Shown in pieces: positions 38,480 through 51,765 of a DNA stretch of 64,000 nucleotides. Location: NCBI GenBank assembly GCA_963969395.1, contig OZ017805.1, positions 12,276,001-12,340,000 of the forward strand, in the 5' to 3' direction. The position numbers and the translations under genes were made by a program. Position 1 is the first letter of the stretch; every line of letters begins with the position of its first letter. This stretch comes from Pseudoscleropodium purum. Lineage: Eukaryota > Streptophyta > Bryopsida > Hypnales > Brachytheciaceae. The notes beneath the pieces are model-generated. The model had not been told where the DNA came from. It saw only the letters and a list, made by a program, of their open reading frames with translations, and did not search any database.

Positions 38480-41400
38480 TTTAGAGATGTGGCACCAACA
38501 CACATATTTTTTAACCATTAAATAACTAAAGGTTCAGGTTTAGTTCGCCAACCTTTAGAAGCCTTGATCTTGGGATGGATCAAGGTTGCCACATGCTTGT
38601 TGTTGATCCTTATTGCAAATATCTTTTTTCACCTTTGAAGTAATGAATTTAGGGCTACAAAGAAGCAATAGTGGCAGCTTGTTCTCCATGGTAAGTAATC
38701 AAGTTTGGAAATGCATGGGTAATTTAAGGTTTAAGACAATAGAAAAACATAAGGTGTAAAATGATAGAAAAAACCCTTCACAACTCAAACCCAACTTATG
38801 AGCATGCAATCAACTACTTCTAGGTGGATGATAGATAATGCACAAAGGAGAGAAGTGGAGACTAGCAATCTATACGATTGGCACAAATACTCAAGGTTGC
38901 CCTCAGGCAAACGTGGGGCCATAGGAAAGGGCAAACCGGGTCAGAACCAAGTAGGGGTCCAAGTGCAAGTGGGTGACTACATGTTATGGGGTGACCACAT
39001 TTGGACTTCACATGCTAAAGACTACTTTATCTAGTATTTGAAGAATTATTTGTGGAAAATTACTTGTGGAGAATATTGATCTTTGAATTTATAAGTGACA
39101 ATAATTTTAGATGATGAATTTTATAGGATAGAAATACAACTATTGGAGAAAATTTTTTATAAGAAAATAAGTAATTCTTTTGTAATCCTAAGAAAATTAG
39201 ATTGGAATATAAGGTATATTTAATATTTCTTATTTTTTAAAATTGAAAAAAAATTCATCAAGTTTGTATACCTTTTCCAACAAATGGGTAGGCAGATCAA
39301 ATTAAACTAAATGGAGTTTGCAAAAATCTATTAAATTTAGGGTACACATCATTTAGAAAATTTTAACTATTAATAGAATTAGCTTATTGTTTAAAATACC
39401 TTTCAAATATTTGGAATCATTCTAATTATTTTATTATTCTCAATCAAATTAGATTGATTCTCACATTTTGGATAGTCCGACAAAATTTGTTTTAAATTTG
39501 GGAAATGTAGCATCCATTTATTTGTGCATAATAACTCTACAAATATCCAAAAAATTTGAGGAAATCCCTGAAATTCCTTTCATTGTAAACAAATTGTGTT
39601 TTTTTATCCCTTTCTAAAACATTGCATTTCATAATTCAAATTTAAGTACTTCTTACATTAAAATTTGAAAACTCAAAAGAACAAGATTTAACTCTTTCAG
39701 GTCCTTTATTTAATTCATAAATAAACCTATAGGGTGTAGATTGTTCATTACAACATTACCATTATTAGAATTGACATCTTCCAATTCCATCACTAAGTTC
39801 TTAAAAATCAAGGAATTTTAATCATTCTCAACTTCTTTCAATTTAATAACTATTTTCTATCTACTTGTTGTACAATTGCAAATGACTTGAATTTTAGCTA
39901 GCATAAAGACAACTTGCCTTCAAGAATGATTCCAAAGACACACATCCATTTAATACATTCTTCTATACCAATTTGATCTTGTGAAGTGCAACTATTGTCT
40001 TTGGAGTGCTTTTTTGAAATCATTTGTCAATAGAAATGTTAATATCTTGCGATATATAAGGTGCCCATTTCTGAAATTTTGGGAATATCTATTCTAACCA
40101 ATACACTACAACATCTACTTGTAACATCACTTACATGTGACCAAAGACTTTTTCCCCCAATAATTAGGTAATTCCCTATGGAATGGTAAATTTAGAGCCA
40201 TTTTTGTAAAAGTTTTGTAAAAAAAATGAAAAATTAACCAAATAAAAATTATAAGGAATAATAGTTTGATTGTATTTTTGAAATGTTTACTCTAGTATAA
40301 ATGCTAATGCCCTATATTTAACTTTATTTTCATAACTTTGAGAAAATAAAGAATGGAAAGTGATTTTATTTTTTAATTTCATGCAATCATTAGAATGGGA
40401 TTGTTTTGATTCTAGAATAAAATTCATAGGAAATTGGTATTTTGAAGCAAACTCTACTCCTTCCTATTTTCTATTTATTTTAAACATTTCAACATGACTA
40501 AAAATTTGTTGGATCTAAAATATTCTTTCTAAATTCCCAAGTTCTATCTTCTTTCTTTAACTTAGTTATGAGGTGCCTTGATTTAGACGTGTATGACCAC
40601 AATGAACTCCACTTAATTTAAAATCTAGTCCACATTTTTATAATTGAACTTATTTTGGAGATTCCACCTTAACATCCATACCTTTCTTTTTTTTATTGTT
40701 TCAAAAATAAATGTGGTCCAAAATTAGACATTTACAGGTATTTTCATGAATTGCCCAAAAAAAAGTGCCAAAAAAAAACATAAGTCACATTGTCTTATTT
40801 GGAAAGCATTAACAAACACAAAATAAAATATTTATTGAAATTTGTGGGTTTAATTATATATTATAGAACAATGAACAAAGATAAATTGGTGGTCTGTGAA
40901 AAATGAAGGTAAATCTCAAATAAGAAACACTACCAATTTGTCTCAATCTCCTTGCTTATATTTTGCATCTAACTAAGAAGCTAATATTCATTAGTAATAG
41001 ATTTAATTCATTGGTAATAAAAGGCACTTGCGATACAAATTATACCATGTTTGCACAAGATTCAAAGGAGACATTCAATGCATACAACTACTCAACTAGG
41101 CCATCTACAATTCCACATTGAATCATACACATGACTTTTTTTTTTTTTTTAAATTATACTTCCTATTAAAATATGTTTATATAATTACAAGGATATATTA
41201 GAATGGTTGGCACACAATTATGCCAACATTTACATTCCTACTAGAACATATTATTCAATATTTTGGGAATTTATCCAAGGAAATGGGAATTTGGTGTATT
41301 CCTTTAAAGCAAGAATTTGAAAGAATTCTCTATCAGCAATTACCTAAAAGCCATGCAATTAAAAAGAAGGTACATATTTAAATGCAAAATATAAGAATTG

Positions 41401-41630
41401 TAAGCAATAGATCCAAAAAATTTAACACTTTATATAAAACTTTCATAAAATATACGTGTATCGGATGTATACACGAAATACTATAGGTAATATAGTACAT
41501 AGTACTCAAAGACTGCATTGGAGGCATCGACACCATTGCAAGTGGATTGCATTGAAGGAAGTAGCTAGAGCATTCAAAGAATGACACTTTGGTGATAGTA
41601 AGGTCTTGGAACTCCGTAAGTCAACAAAAG
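38480..41630. other. Non-coding AT-rich stretch
   Basis: No gene, repeat array or transposon end is recognisable. Poly-A and poly-T tracts are common, for example about 41138-41152. The 78-codon frame at 38798-39034 has no recognisable features. Confidence 0.5.
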
Positions 41631-41634
41631 AGAC

Positions 41635-42110
41635 TACAACACAAAAAGAACAAGAGTACAAACTTTGTATAACCTAACGCTCCCTCCTCCTTGGACAGTA
41701 CTCTCACACCATAGTGTGCAAAGAGCAATGTATGAATGTACTACCCAAAAAACAGGAAATAGTTTGATTATATAATTTTTGCACAATTGTTCCTTTCAAG
41801 GTGTGTCTTTGCTATTGACTCAAGCGGTTCTAAGATCTTGTTGGCACCTTTGTGATAATGTCTTCCAACCGCCTGAATTAGTAGAGGAGAGCAATTCAAA
41901 GGAACACAAGTACAACCTTTGTATGTAGAACCCAAGTTGTTCTCCCCCTTCAAAAGTACTCTCACACACTACAATGTGCAAAGAGCAATATATGATTGTA
42001 CTTTTGGAGGAGGAAGGTGAATTGAATTCTACAAATTTTGAATTTAGGTTCCCCTAATTCTCTCTTTTCTATTGCCCTAGGTGGTTTGAAGACCTTATTA
42101 TCCTCTTCAC
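41635..42110. repeat. Tandem duplication, unit about 243 bp
   Basis: Two diverged copies lie head to tail. CTCTCACACCATAGTGTGCA at 41701 recurs as TCTCACACACTACAATGTGC near 41951, each followed by AAAGAGCAAT, TGTATGANTGTAC and a later CTATTG segment. The preceding AAGTACAAACTTTGTAT and AAGTACAACCTTTGTAT also pair. The units are diverged enough to be old. No coding content. Confidence 0.6.
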
Positions 42111-42129
42111 TTTGTGGATATAGTGGTTT

Positions 42130-43830
42130 TTTCCTTCCAACGTCCTACTTACAATGGTGGTGATGCCTGCGACACTTTCTTTGCATAAGCACAATAGATA
42201 GCATGGTCTTTTCATTCCAACGTTGTATTTACAATTCCAAATATTTGAGTGTATTTGATAATCTATTCTATATCATTATCGTCTATAAGGAAGAAACAAG
42301 GCCTATCATGTGGTTCCAAATCTACCTTTTGTGAATGGGACCTAATCTTTTAGTTCTCTAATGCCTTGACTAAGTGTAGTCTACAACTCTATCCACTACT
42401 ACTAAAGTACTAGCAGTCTTTAGGCGCCTACTAGGAACTCCAACTATAATATATACTTTGCCAATGGTAATGCGACAATTTCCGTGAATGCCATCATTTA
42501 CACTCTAAATGTGAACCCTAGCTATGTAGTGTAATGTCATGTATTATTCACAAATATGAAACACTCAAAAGCATTTGAGTTTCTGTATCCTCATTCTACT
42601 ACCTCCCTAAATCAAGGTACCCTAAGTGAGACCTACTCTTGAGCTTCTCCAATACCTTAAGAAACTTTGGTCTTCAATTGTACCTGCTACTGCATACACA
42701 TCTTTGGTTGGCACTGTCCCTAAACTACTTCTTCAACGACCTTTTCTCCCAAGCGTCCCACGAATGTCTAGTGGATTCACTACTAGTTTCTTTAGCACAT
42801 CTCTTGCACTTCCTTCTAGCATTTAGAACCGGTGAAGCACATTGAGGTAGCGGATGATGTATAACTTGTAGAGATAGTGGCTTTTCTCTCAAACTTAGAT
42901 TGGGCAACGCCAATTTTGGGGGATCATTGCCAACCAAGATGCCAGACTTGAAAGTTTCTTCAGCATCCTTCTAAGACCAAGGACATCCACACATGCCACA
43001 TCAAGAGCCATAAGAGATAAATGGCATAGCAATAAGCTTAGAATTGTCATCTTGATTTTAAGTACATTAAAGAACCTTACGATGCTCTTTTAAGTTGCAT
43101 CAATTTGATTGGACAAAACCAATTTTTAACTCATTAGTCCACATAGGTACACATTCCTAGTACTAATTCAAGTTGCATCAACTTGAATTGCATATACAAA
43201 AGGTTTGTAGAAGCCACATTGCTATACCTGAAGACTAGCAATTGCATCTACTCCATCGCTATAAAACTTTTTTAGTGTTGTGCTATTTATGAAGCCCACA
43301 ACCCAAGTAGAGACTGAATGAGGTTGGTATTTTACCAGAGAAGGGGAATCCATGATATTCGAGTGCTTTCAGTTGTTAGGTGGGCTGTCCACCACTCCAT
43401 CACCGATGGGCAACTTAGAAAAGTTCATTGTCAAGCGTGTTGTTACCGCCAAGAATATGATAAGTTCCAATCTACTTTGTGATATGGCAAACTATCCATA
43501 GTTAGAGAAAAAATTGACAGAGGCAATAGACTTATTCCCTTTATAAATTCCAAGCAAACAATTCACACTCACTACCTATAAGCAAATAGAGGCCTCCTAT
43601 CAAAAGCATGCTTCTTCTCAGAAAGGTAAATAGACAATCAATATGTTGCATACAACAAATGCACTTTATGATCACAAAAGAATGCAAGTAAGTTACATCA
43701 GACGAGGCAATCAATACAAAGTAGACACTACGAGCTTAGTTACATAGCCTCCCAATATCAATCTTCTTGTTCACGGTCAGGGATCTCGACATGCTAGTGG
43801 ACAAGTATGATTTATTCCTCAAACTGCGTA
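42130..43830. other. Non-coding stretch
   Basis: Nothing is recognisable beyond a short repeated motif CTTCCAACG / ATTCCAACG near 42137 and 42214. The open frames around 42626-42937 overlap on both strands and match nothing I know. Confidence 0.45.
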
Positions 43831-44058
43831 GGACGTCTTAGATTCAAGACTCTCTACTCATTATAAAGAACATTGGACTCTTCGATGACGTCTTCAAGTT
43901 CATTGATTGTTGTTTGGTTAGACTTTTGGAGTAGAAAACAGTGCCCAAATTTATTGTCCCTTTGCCAGGGATACATTGACTTTGGCTTGGCCAAGTGCAA
44001 GTGTTGAATTCACAAGAGAAGCTCATTCATTAGATAGGCATTTGTGACCCCATCTCTT

Positions 44059-46195
44059 TCATAGGACCACGTATTTAGTAGGATGACATTGCTCGAGAAG
44101 ATTATGAAGTGCTTCATAGGACTCATTGGCTAGTATTGTATTGTTATTTGTGAAGATCAGGTTTTCCAAATTGCACAACTTGTCCAAGGGCTTCAAAAAG
44201 AGGTCCTTCTTTGTTCCCTTGACCTTGTAGGTAACTACCTTACCGCAGTTGTTCCTACACTTCATAATGTCGCATTGCTCTTGTCCCAAGACATACAATG
44301 GGGGCTCTATGCCTGAGAACAGGTGGTCCACTATCGGTAGAACATTGGACTTCTTCATGGAACTCTAGATGGAGACATTTGCAATGAGGGACAATTCCGG
44401 AAGGAACGTTAGACAGTGGGGGTGAATAGCGAACTTCTTCAAGCCAATATACTTGAGATTAATTCCCAATGGGACCAAATTAATTTTGCCTTTTCTAGCA
44501 AAAGATCTTCTATCTTCACTAACATAGAACACCCCATTCAGATCTAGGATGACATTGAGCCACTCTTCCATCACTTCAGATGTGGATGGAATGGGGACTT
44601 GCACCACCATGTCACCTACTAGAATGGGATCCTCACTTCTAGTACCCTGCCTATGAGTATACATGAAAATGTTCAAACAGTTAAGCCAATGCACTATTTG
44701 CCTAGCCTTTTTAATTTTGGAAAAGAATACACCCAAATAAGAAAATTCATTTGAGGCCAAAATCAAAACATTTCAAGTAGAACCACAAAAGCTCTTGTTT
44801 GCACAACAAAATAGTAGTAGGCACTTACAAGATCTGCAGTTGTACTTTTTGGTGAAGCCAAGGTTGTCTGAATTGCTACCCTCTCCTCATAGTTAGGAAG
44901 AAAGAAATCAATTGAAGGCAGTTGTGTAGCCATGACTGGCTCATTGCAAAGCAACAATGAAACCATTTTGATGTTCTCAAGATCAGTTGAAGGAACACAC
45001 GGCATAGCATCAAAGGAATTGAGCGCAAGGACATCAATACAAGGAGTCATTTCTGTGTTTGCTTAAATTTATACGAAAAAATATTTGTAAGAAATACATT
45101 TATTATTTGATCTTATAACAAGAAATATGATTACATGTTGTACATCCGAATTGGTTGGATATCTAGCTAGCCACTTATCTAGCTAAGGATGCTCAATTCA
45201 TTCAAGAAAAAGTGCAAAGTGGGTTCAAGTCGGTGTGACTTGAATAGAAAGGAAGGAGGTCACTAAGAACAATATGCTTCAGCCTCTAGAGTCATATTAG
45301 ACTGAGCCCCAAGCTCAACTTGATTTAGTGTCTACTCTACCACATCGTCCTCCCTCTTAGGTGCGGAGCCAAGAGTATGAACAACAATGGCCCTGCCATC
45401 TCCTTCTGAGGCTATTATCGATGAATTTATGGAGATTGGATGAGCTTGTTTTGCATTGTCGGTGGATCCATGAGCCTAGATAGGAAGAAGAAGCTTGTGT
45501 GATTCTGATGGTGAAGGCAACATCATGGCAAGTGGAGCAATATTCTCACTAGCCAAAGACTTGAAGACATTCTTAGCAATGCCAAACACCATATTTGACA
45601 CAATATTGTTCATCCAGTCCTTCATCTCCTTTTTGTTCGCTTGTTGAGCCCTCATCATTTCTTCCTTGTCTTCAAGCTGTTGCTTCTTCATATCCTCCAT
45701 GTCTTGGAGGAGTAAACTAAGAATCATGTCGATGTTGTCACTATCTTCTTTTGGTGACTCCACCCTGTTCCTCTTATGAAGCACCAACTTTGACAAATTC
45801 GGTGTTATGTAGTGACACATTGCAACAGATGCAGTGGACATGGGAATGGTACTCCCATCTAGTACATCATCTAAATGCATAGCCTCCCCTTCTTTAACCT
45901 CTGTTACGGCATAATAGGGATCCTTCCATGTAACCTCCTCCACCTACGATTCTTGAGTCTCTAGGATTTTGTCGTTACTTTCATCTTCTTCTTCTTCCTC
46001 CTCCTCTTCAACTTCTATCCACTCATTTTGTTTTCCTTTCTTTGAGCTCAACTCAACTTCTTGCTCGTCTTCAATCCTTTCATCAACAAAGTAGCTACCA
46101 TCCAGAAAATCATTTTTGTCCATGTTCTTGGAGAGGCTTGTGAATCTTTCAAAACTCTCCATGTCATTGTTGTTGGCAATGGCAAAGTGGTCCAT
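44059..46195 (-). pseudogene. FCP1/HAD-phosphatase-like pseudogene
   Basis: The C-terminal part (44059-44766) is one frame with a single internal stop. It carries ILDLNGVFYVSED at the catalytic-loop position of FCP1/NLI-interacting-factor HAD proteins, then KKFAIHPHCLTFLPELSL, SI-stop-SSMKKSNVLPIV where the family usually has a WSS motif, VLGQEQCDIMKC, FLKPLDKLCNLE and NNNTILANESYEALHN, matching the family's NTILIDDSPYKA-type block. The loop reads DLNG, so the second acidic residue is Asn, and the usual DDSP is NESY. The N-terminal part (45476-46195) is one frame with one stop and is acidic, with EVEEEEEEEEDESND and a Lys/Glu-rich helix. A GTAAGT at about 44820-44825 (minus strand) could be a splice donor between 44763-45050 and the phosphatase block, so introns are plausible. 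It is inactive as it stands. Confidence 0.6.
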
Positions 46196-46499
46196 TCAAG
46201 TCATCTGCATTTCACCAAGTGACTATCAGGCAAAACCTTTCAAGCCATTTCAAATTGCACCAACTTGAATTCAAAAATACATTTAGGACAGAAATTGAAG
46301 TTGAATTACAAAACAAGACATAACAAACAAGGAGATTACAAGGCATTCAAGTTGAGTTGACTTGAAAGAAACTTACCCAAGCAACACAAATAAGTTTGTT
46401 TCTAGCAAAGATGGAGAACACTATCAACCACGGGTCACAAAACAAATCTAGTACCTTTAAATAGAACTACATTTGTAGTTCAATGCTATAAATTCTAAA

Positions 46500-46735
46500 C
46501 TTGAGCTTCCTATATAGATCCATCTTCTACCACTTTTGTAGGGGAGCACCCTCAAACTTCCTTAGAATGGATTTGGCCTTTGGCTTTGTCCCTCTCTTGA
46601 TGAGAATGATCAGGTTTACCGGCGCCTTCACACAACTAGAGTTTGATGATAGATCCTCCAACCTCTTGATTGAGGCAAGCAAGTACTTTAAATATTGGCT
46701 TAGTGCTAGTCAAAAGTCTCGTTCCTGATCTCTGC
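46500..46735 (-). pseudogene. Small coding-like fragment upstream of the FCP1-like pseudogene
   Basis: Minus-strand translation gives LSQYLKYLLASIKRLEDLSS, then KAPVNLIILIKRGTKPKAKS and ILRKFEGAPLQKW before a stop. It could be an upstream exon of the FCP1-like gene, which ends in the same orientation about 300 bases away, or an unrelated fragment. I do not recognise a family. Confidence 0.25.
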
Positions 46736-46739
46736 CCTC

Positions 46740-49700
46740 AAGTTGTCATCTACATCTTGATCTCATGAAATCTAGAACCAAACATCAAGATCAGATGGGG
46801 CTAGATCGTTAGTAATGCTTGGATGGAAATCATCTTCATTTGCGAAGATTCTTTATGAAGTTCTTGTCTTATCTAATGGTAGTATTTGGTGTTATCAAAA
46901 TACATATTTTTCAAAAATTACAAATGTAGAAGTTTGTGAAGCCCCAAATGGCATTCTTTTGAGTTCAAAATTGGATCTGCAGGAATGAGGTCGTACATTT
47001 TATAAACATAGTAAACTTCAAAAAAACACCATACAAAGAGAACCTCATTTCAAATCCATTCCAACAAGATTTACTCCCCAAATGATAATATTTTACTTGT
47101 AATTGAATGGACAAGGAATTTTGGAATCTTTCTTTCACAATTCATGGTAAAATATTGCTCATAGCATTGCTAAATACAACCATATGGATGGAATGTAAAA
47201 TTCAAAGTCTACAACTTTTATTTATATGTCAATTCCAAAATATTCTTTCACATAGTACTTTATAATGATTTTTTTCAAATTGTCAAATATAGACAAGGAT
47301 CAAGACATCTAGGGGTTAAACATCAAAGGAACCGACTTCCACATTCTCATTTGCAATCATACGACATATGTAATTTTGGCTACACATATTGCTATATGAA
47401 GTCATGGGGGTATATACATATATACCTCTATGACTTCATTGTACTCGGTGATATTCCAATATTGATATTTGGCATATCTATAGAAGTTGTATCACATTAG
47501 TAACTTGGAATCTTCGTTGAAGACAATTCTCTAGTGAAAGATATTAACAATGTCCATCTTCTTCTACAGACTTCTCCATACAAATTGACTCTTATACTTG
47601 TCATTAGTTTAACATCCTCTTTTCTTCAGCATATATAGAAAACTCCCCAAATCTGTATCAAACATGCAAGAGATGGCTCAATACTTTTGCTTGTCCTCCT
47701 TCATTTTCTAGAAAAATAATTCAAACTTCATATCCATGTACATAAATGCAAGCCATGATACATGATGCATATGCATGAACTACAAGAAATGAAAATGGAT
47801 AATCGTTGGTTTAAAGAGAAGGACCATTTATCTTCTAAATTTTTTTCAATATACATGGTGTCTAAATTCACAATTACAAGAAGAGGCTTACCAATAGATG
47901 AATGTGCTTCTATATTTAGTATCAAATAATATAGCACTATTGATGACACTTTGAATGCACTTTGTACCCACCACCTTTTAGTATTTCATTAATGGCATCT
48001 CAGTGGCTATGTCAAGCTTTTTGATCATGCATACACTTCACCTATTCAACATGAATATCACTTACTTCCAATTTGGAGCATCTTCAATTTAAAGGACCTT
48101 CAATTAGAACTATATTGGAAGTCAGGTGATGACTATATCATGTATGTACTAATTGTGTGTAAATATAGATTTCAAAATATGGTCACCACAAATTGACCAA
48201 CTTCTCTTGCTTAAAATTCAAATGAAATCTTGAAGGGTCCTCAAATTTATTCACCATCATTGTTCCTCATAGGCTTATGACATTTCAACTTCAAAATTTT
48301 ATAAGTAATTTCACAAAACTCCAATAAATATAGAATGACTTCTCTTAGACTCTAATTCCATTTGTCTATCAAAGAAAATTTATTGAAACATATTGAAAGA
48401 GGTTTCACCTCTTTTAGAATGAATTCAAAGTCTTCAGAGGTTGATGTATAGATCGTCTACCATAGTCTCTATCTTTTAAGTAGAATCAAATATTACAAAC
48501 TTCAACAATATAAAACCAATAAAATATTTGAAAATAAATAAACAAGAAATGAAATTAAAACAAAATACCAATAAGATATATTACATTATTAAAATAAAAC
48601 AAGTGTTTTGAAAAATAAGAACATTAACAATTGAAAAAATTGAAAAATCAAAAATTAAAAGGTCTTTTTCTGGTATATCCCAAAGATTTGGGTACTTATT
48701 AGATCTTTTTTTTAACAAAGCATTTGTTGTGCTAAGTTTCTCTACTAATAAAGCTTTTACATTGAGTTTCTTCTATTACTTTTCCTTTTCCAAGTAACGA
48801 ATGTTTTTTCCAAAAATACTCAAGCAAAAAATTCATACTAGAAGACCAATAATTAGCATGTATCTTTGTTAGTCCAGATAAGAATAATACTCCAAGCCAT
48901 AATGTGTAATCATAATTGAAGTAAACAATTTTTATGCAAAAGAGTGTATCTTTGCAAATAATGTATGTAGTTTAATTCTATAAATATTATAAAAAGAGAC
49001 ATATATCCATAGTCCAAAACAATATATGCATAAAATATATTATATATCCATGTATCATTACACTTCACAACATTTGTCCATTGCTAAGTGTCTTGAATAT
49101 GAAATAGAGAGAGTTTAGGAAGAAAATAATAAGTGTCTTGAATCCAATATATCTCTAAGAGGTTTGAGACCTCACCTGTGCTCATTCCAACAACACAATA
49201 CAAATGTAGAGTTAGTAAGGATTTAGTAGGTCTCTACAACTTCAAACACATGTTATAGCTTTCACTAGGAGAAAAAAAGACAATATCAACATAAACAATA
49301 ACCTCAATATATTTAACACCCCAGATAAGCTATCTATCAAACAACTTCTATAGAATTAGTCTAAGAAGAAGACATGATTGCAACTCAATAGTACAACAAT
49401 TTAATAATTCAACAACACAATTCAGTAGCTCAAAAAATTCTCAGTGAAAGAATACGAGTAGTAAGCTAAGAATCAACTCGACATGCAAGTTGCAATAGAA
49501 TCTAAAGTGCAATCAGTAGCTCCGATAAGTCTTCTACAAGTAGTCCTATCTCCAAGCTTTAAAAATTGAATAAGTTAAACTACAGTTTGACTCAAAAATA
49601 GCTTTGTGAGTAGCTTAGAAGCTCCTTAGTTTAGACAAAAAGGAAGTCTTGAAGGCTCAAAGTGCAAACTAAAAGGCTGAGTGCCTTGAATTAGCATGGT

Positions 49701-51140
49701 GAATTAGCATGCTTTGAATGAGCCTGTTCCCATATGAATTAATATTGATGTGCTAAACAACACTTGAAGCTCAACCACCTTGACATTTAAATATCTTTGG
49801 TAGATCAAACAAGTATCCAGTCCATCATTCATGTGTTTTAAATTCCCTCTATACTTAGTAGTTACTAGTTTTTCTTTGGTACTGATTTCATGACTTCAGG
49901 GAATCAATTATCCTGACGAATCAAATCACAAGTTTTATAAAAATTAATGGATGTAATTGTCCATATGGCTTGAGATCCAACAATTGCACTATAGGTGCAA
50001 ATTGTAAAGCCAAATTATTGCACTCTTTAACAAAATCTATAGTCAATAATCAATTCACTAGAATATGAGTAGCTTATAAAGTTGTCTGGTCAAAAGTCTA
50101 AAAAGCTTAATCATTGCATGGAATAGTGCTAGCTATTTTAAGTCACCAATTGTGCAATTTGGAATATCTTGTCTTTAAGGTACTTTATTAACACAAAAGC
50201 AAACTCATATCTACTTTGTTTCACTAGGAAGTCAAATAAATGAAGTTAAATTACATCTTCAAATAGCATCTAATTATTTGAAAGAATTCATGTGTAAAAT
50301 TTAAAGGAACGTTCACAAAGCAAAGAATCATCGTAAATCATGTTCTATTTTGGTTGAAAATAGGATATTAAAATTCCAACCATATATTTACTCTATTGCT
50401 CAATACCATTCTAGATTCTAATCATTGATGCTTAGTTAAATATCTTTTACTAAGTACTAGGGATAGAAATCTAGAAAAAAAAAATTAAAATTAAAATTAA
50501 AAATTAAGAATAGCAACATAAATAATAAACAATATTTCATAATTATTTTGAAAAAATTTAAATGAAAAAAAAGGCCCTACCTCTTGATGCCATGGAAAAG
50601 CTTGTAACCTACCACGTTGTGCGCCTATAACATCCACATTGCTAGCACCTTTCTGCTGCACCACATGCCAACATCGCCCATGCTACTTTCCCTCCATCTC
50701 CATGTAGCTCACTAGCACCCTTCTCACCACCCCACGCCCGTGCTTCATGTGCACTTCCTACGCTATTCCTTGTTATCTCGAATCTCTATGTTTGCAAGTG
50801 GAAGCCGCGTTTAAAAAATTAGTTTTCAATTTCATTTGTACCTCCAAAGCAAGGAGTTTGAGCTGTATTTTGATAATTATTTTCAACTTGCAGTGCTTGA
50901 CTTTACAATGAAGAAGACTCATTGTTGTGCTAGAGCGGATTCCAACCCCCCTATGTCAAAAGAAACAACACAACAAGTGAGTTGAGCACATTGAGATATT
51001 TTAATTTTGAGCTCATGATTTTGTTCCATTCACATGACATTCGTTTGGGCATGTATTTTTCAAATTGGGATGAAATTGCTTGACTAAATATCCACTACTA
51101 CACTTCTTTGATCACATAAATAATTCACGGTGACTTTCTC
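46740..51140. other. Long non-coding AT-rich stretch
   Basis: No gene is recognisable over 4.4 kb. Exceptions worth noting are the palindrome at 47396-47439 and a GC-richer patch at about 50590-50800 with GCACC/CCACC words. Open frames longer than 60 codons are almost absent. Confidence 0.5.
47396..47439. repeat. Near-perfect 44-bp palindrome
   Basis: A 21-base left arm (47396-47416, ATGAAGTCATGGGGGTATATA) pairs with 47419-47439 around a two-base centre (CA). The two positions that differ from perfect complementarity are G opposite T, which would pair as G-U in RNA, so a transcript would fold into a fully paired hairpin. No coding content surrounds it. Confidence 0.8.
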
Positions 51141-51141
51141 G

Positions 51142-51211
51142 AGGGTTCAGTGGCTTCCTTCGGAAGAACCATCAGATTTGACGCTTGTTGCCGTCGTGCA
51201 TATTGGACCAC
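51142..51211 (+). repeat. Dispersed 70-74 bp repeat with self-complementary ends, copy 1
   Basis: GGGTTCAGTGG at the left and TTGGACCACC at the right bracket CCATCAGATTTGACGC. This matches two 74-bp copies at 61653-61726 and 62087-62160 (GGGGGTCTA...TAGACCCCCC around CCATCAAATCCGACGC). Here the end complementarity is partly lost. Confidence 0.5.
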
Positions 51212-51635
51212 CAAAACCTTGTTGTCTTGAACTTCAATTTTGTTGATCTGTGTTGATACTCATCTAAATTGCATTCCTGATGTCTGCTAGTGTCGTACCA
51301 CAAGGAAGCACAAATTCTCTAGTTAGTGCTAAAAAGTATCAAAAGCACTACTAAAGTGACTCATGTAACGTTCCCAAAAGATTTAGTTTGTAATTCCTCA
51401 AGAGAGGTTTGGAACTGGATATGGAAGTAAAAATTCACCAACCCCAAACACACTGGATCTAAAACCGGAGGGTCAAGGCTTATTCCCTAATTGATTCCAA
51501 CTGTTTCCTCATTCCAATGTAATATTTTCTCACTCTCCAATAACCAAGAAGGAATGTCCAAATATTGTACTTCTTTTGGTTCCAATCTTCAGTAACCAAT
51601 TTAGAAGTTTAACCTCTATATCAAAGAAGTTCGTT

Positions 51636-51765
51636 TAAGGTTGACCAATTGGAACGTCCGTTCCAAAATTACGTCCCTGATTTAGACATCTAGATGTCCA
51701 TTCGCAACGTCCACAACGCCTGTAAGTAGACGACAAAATAAAATACTTTCTTTTTGTTGCTCGTC
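51636..51765 (-). mobile_element. Truncated, decayed MITE of the CAGGGTTGACA family
   Basis: TAAGGTTGACCAATTGGAAC, then GTCCGTTCCAAAATTACGTCC, matches the left part of the MITE at 62395 (TAGGGTTGACAAATTAATAC, then GTCCGCCCCAAAATAGCGTCC). The match fades after about 51760 and no right end is seen, so only part of the element remains. Confidence 0.6.
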
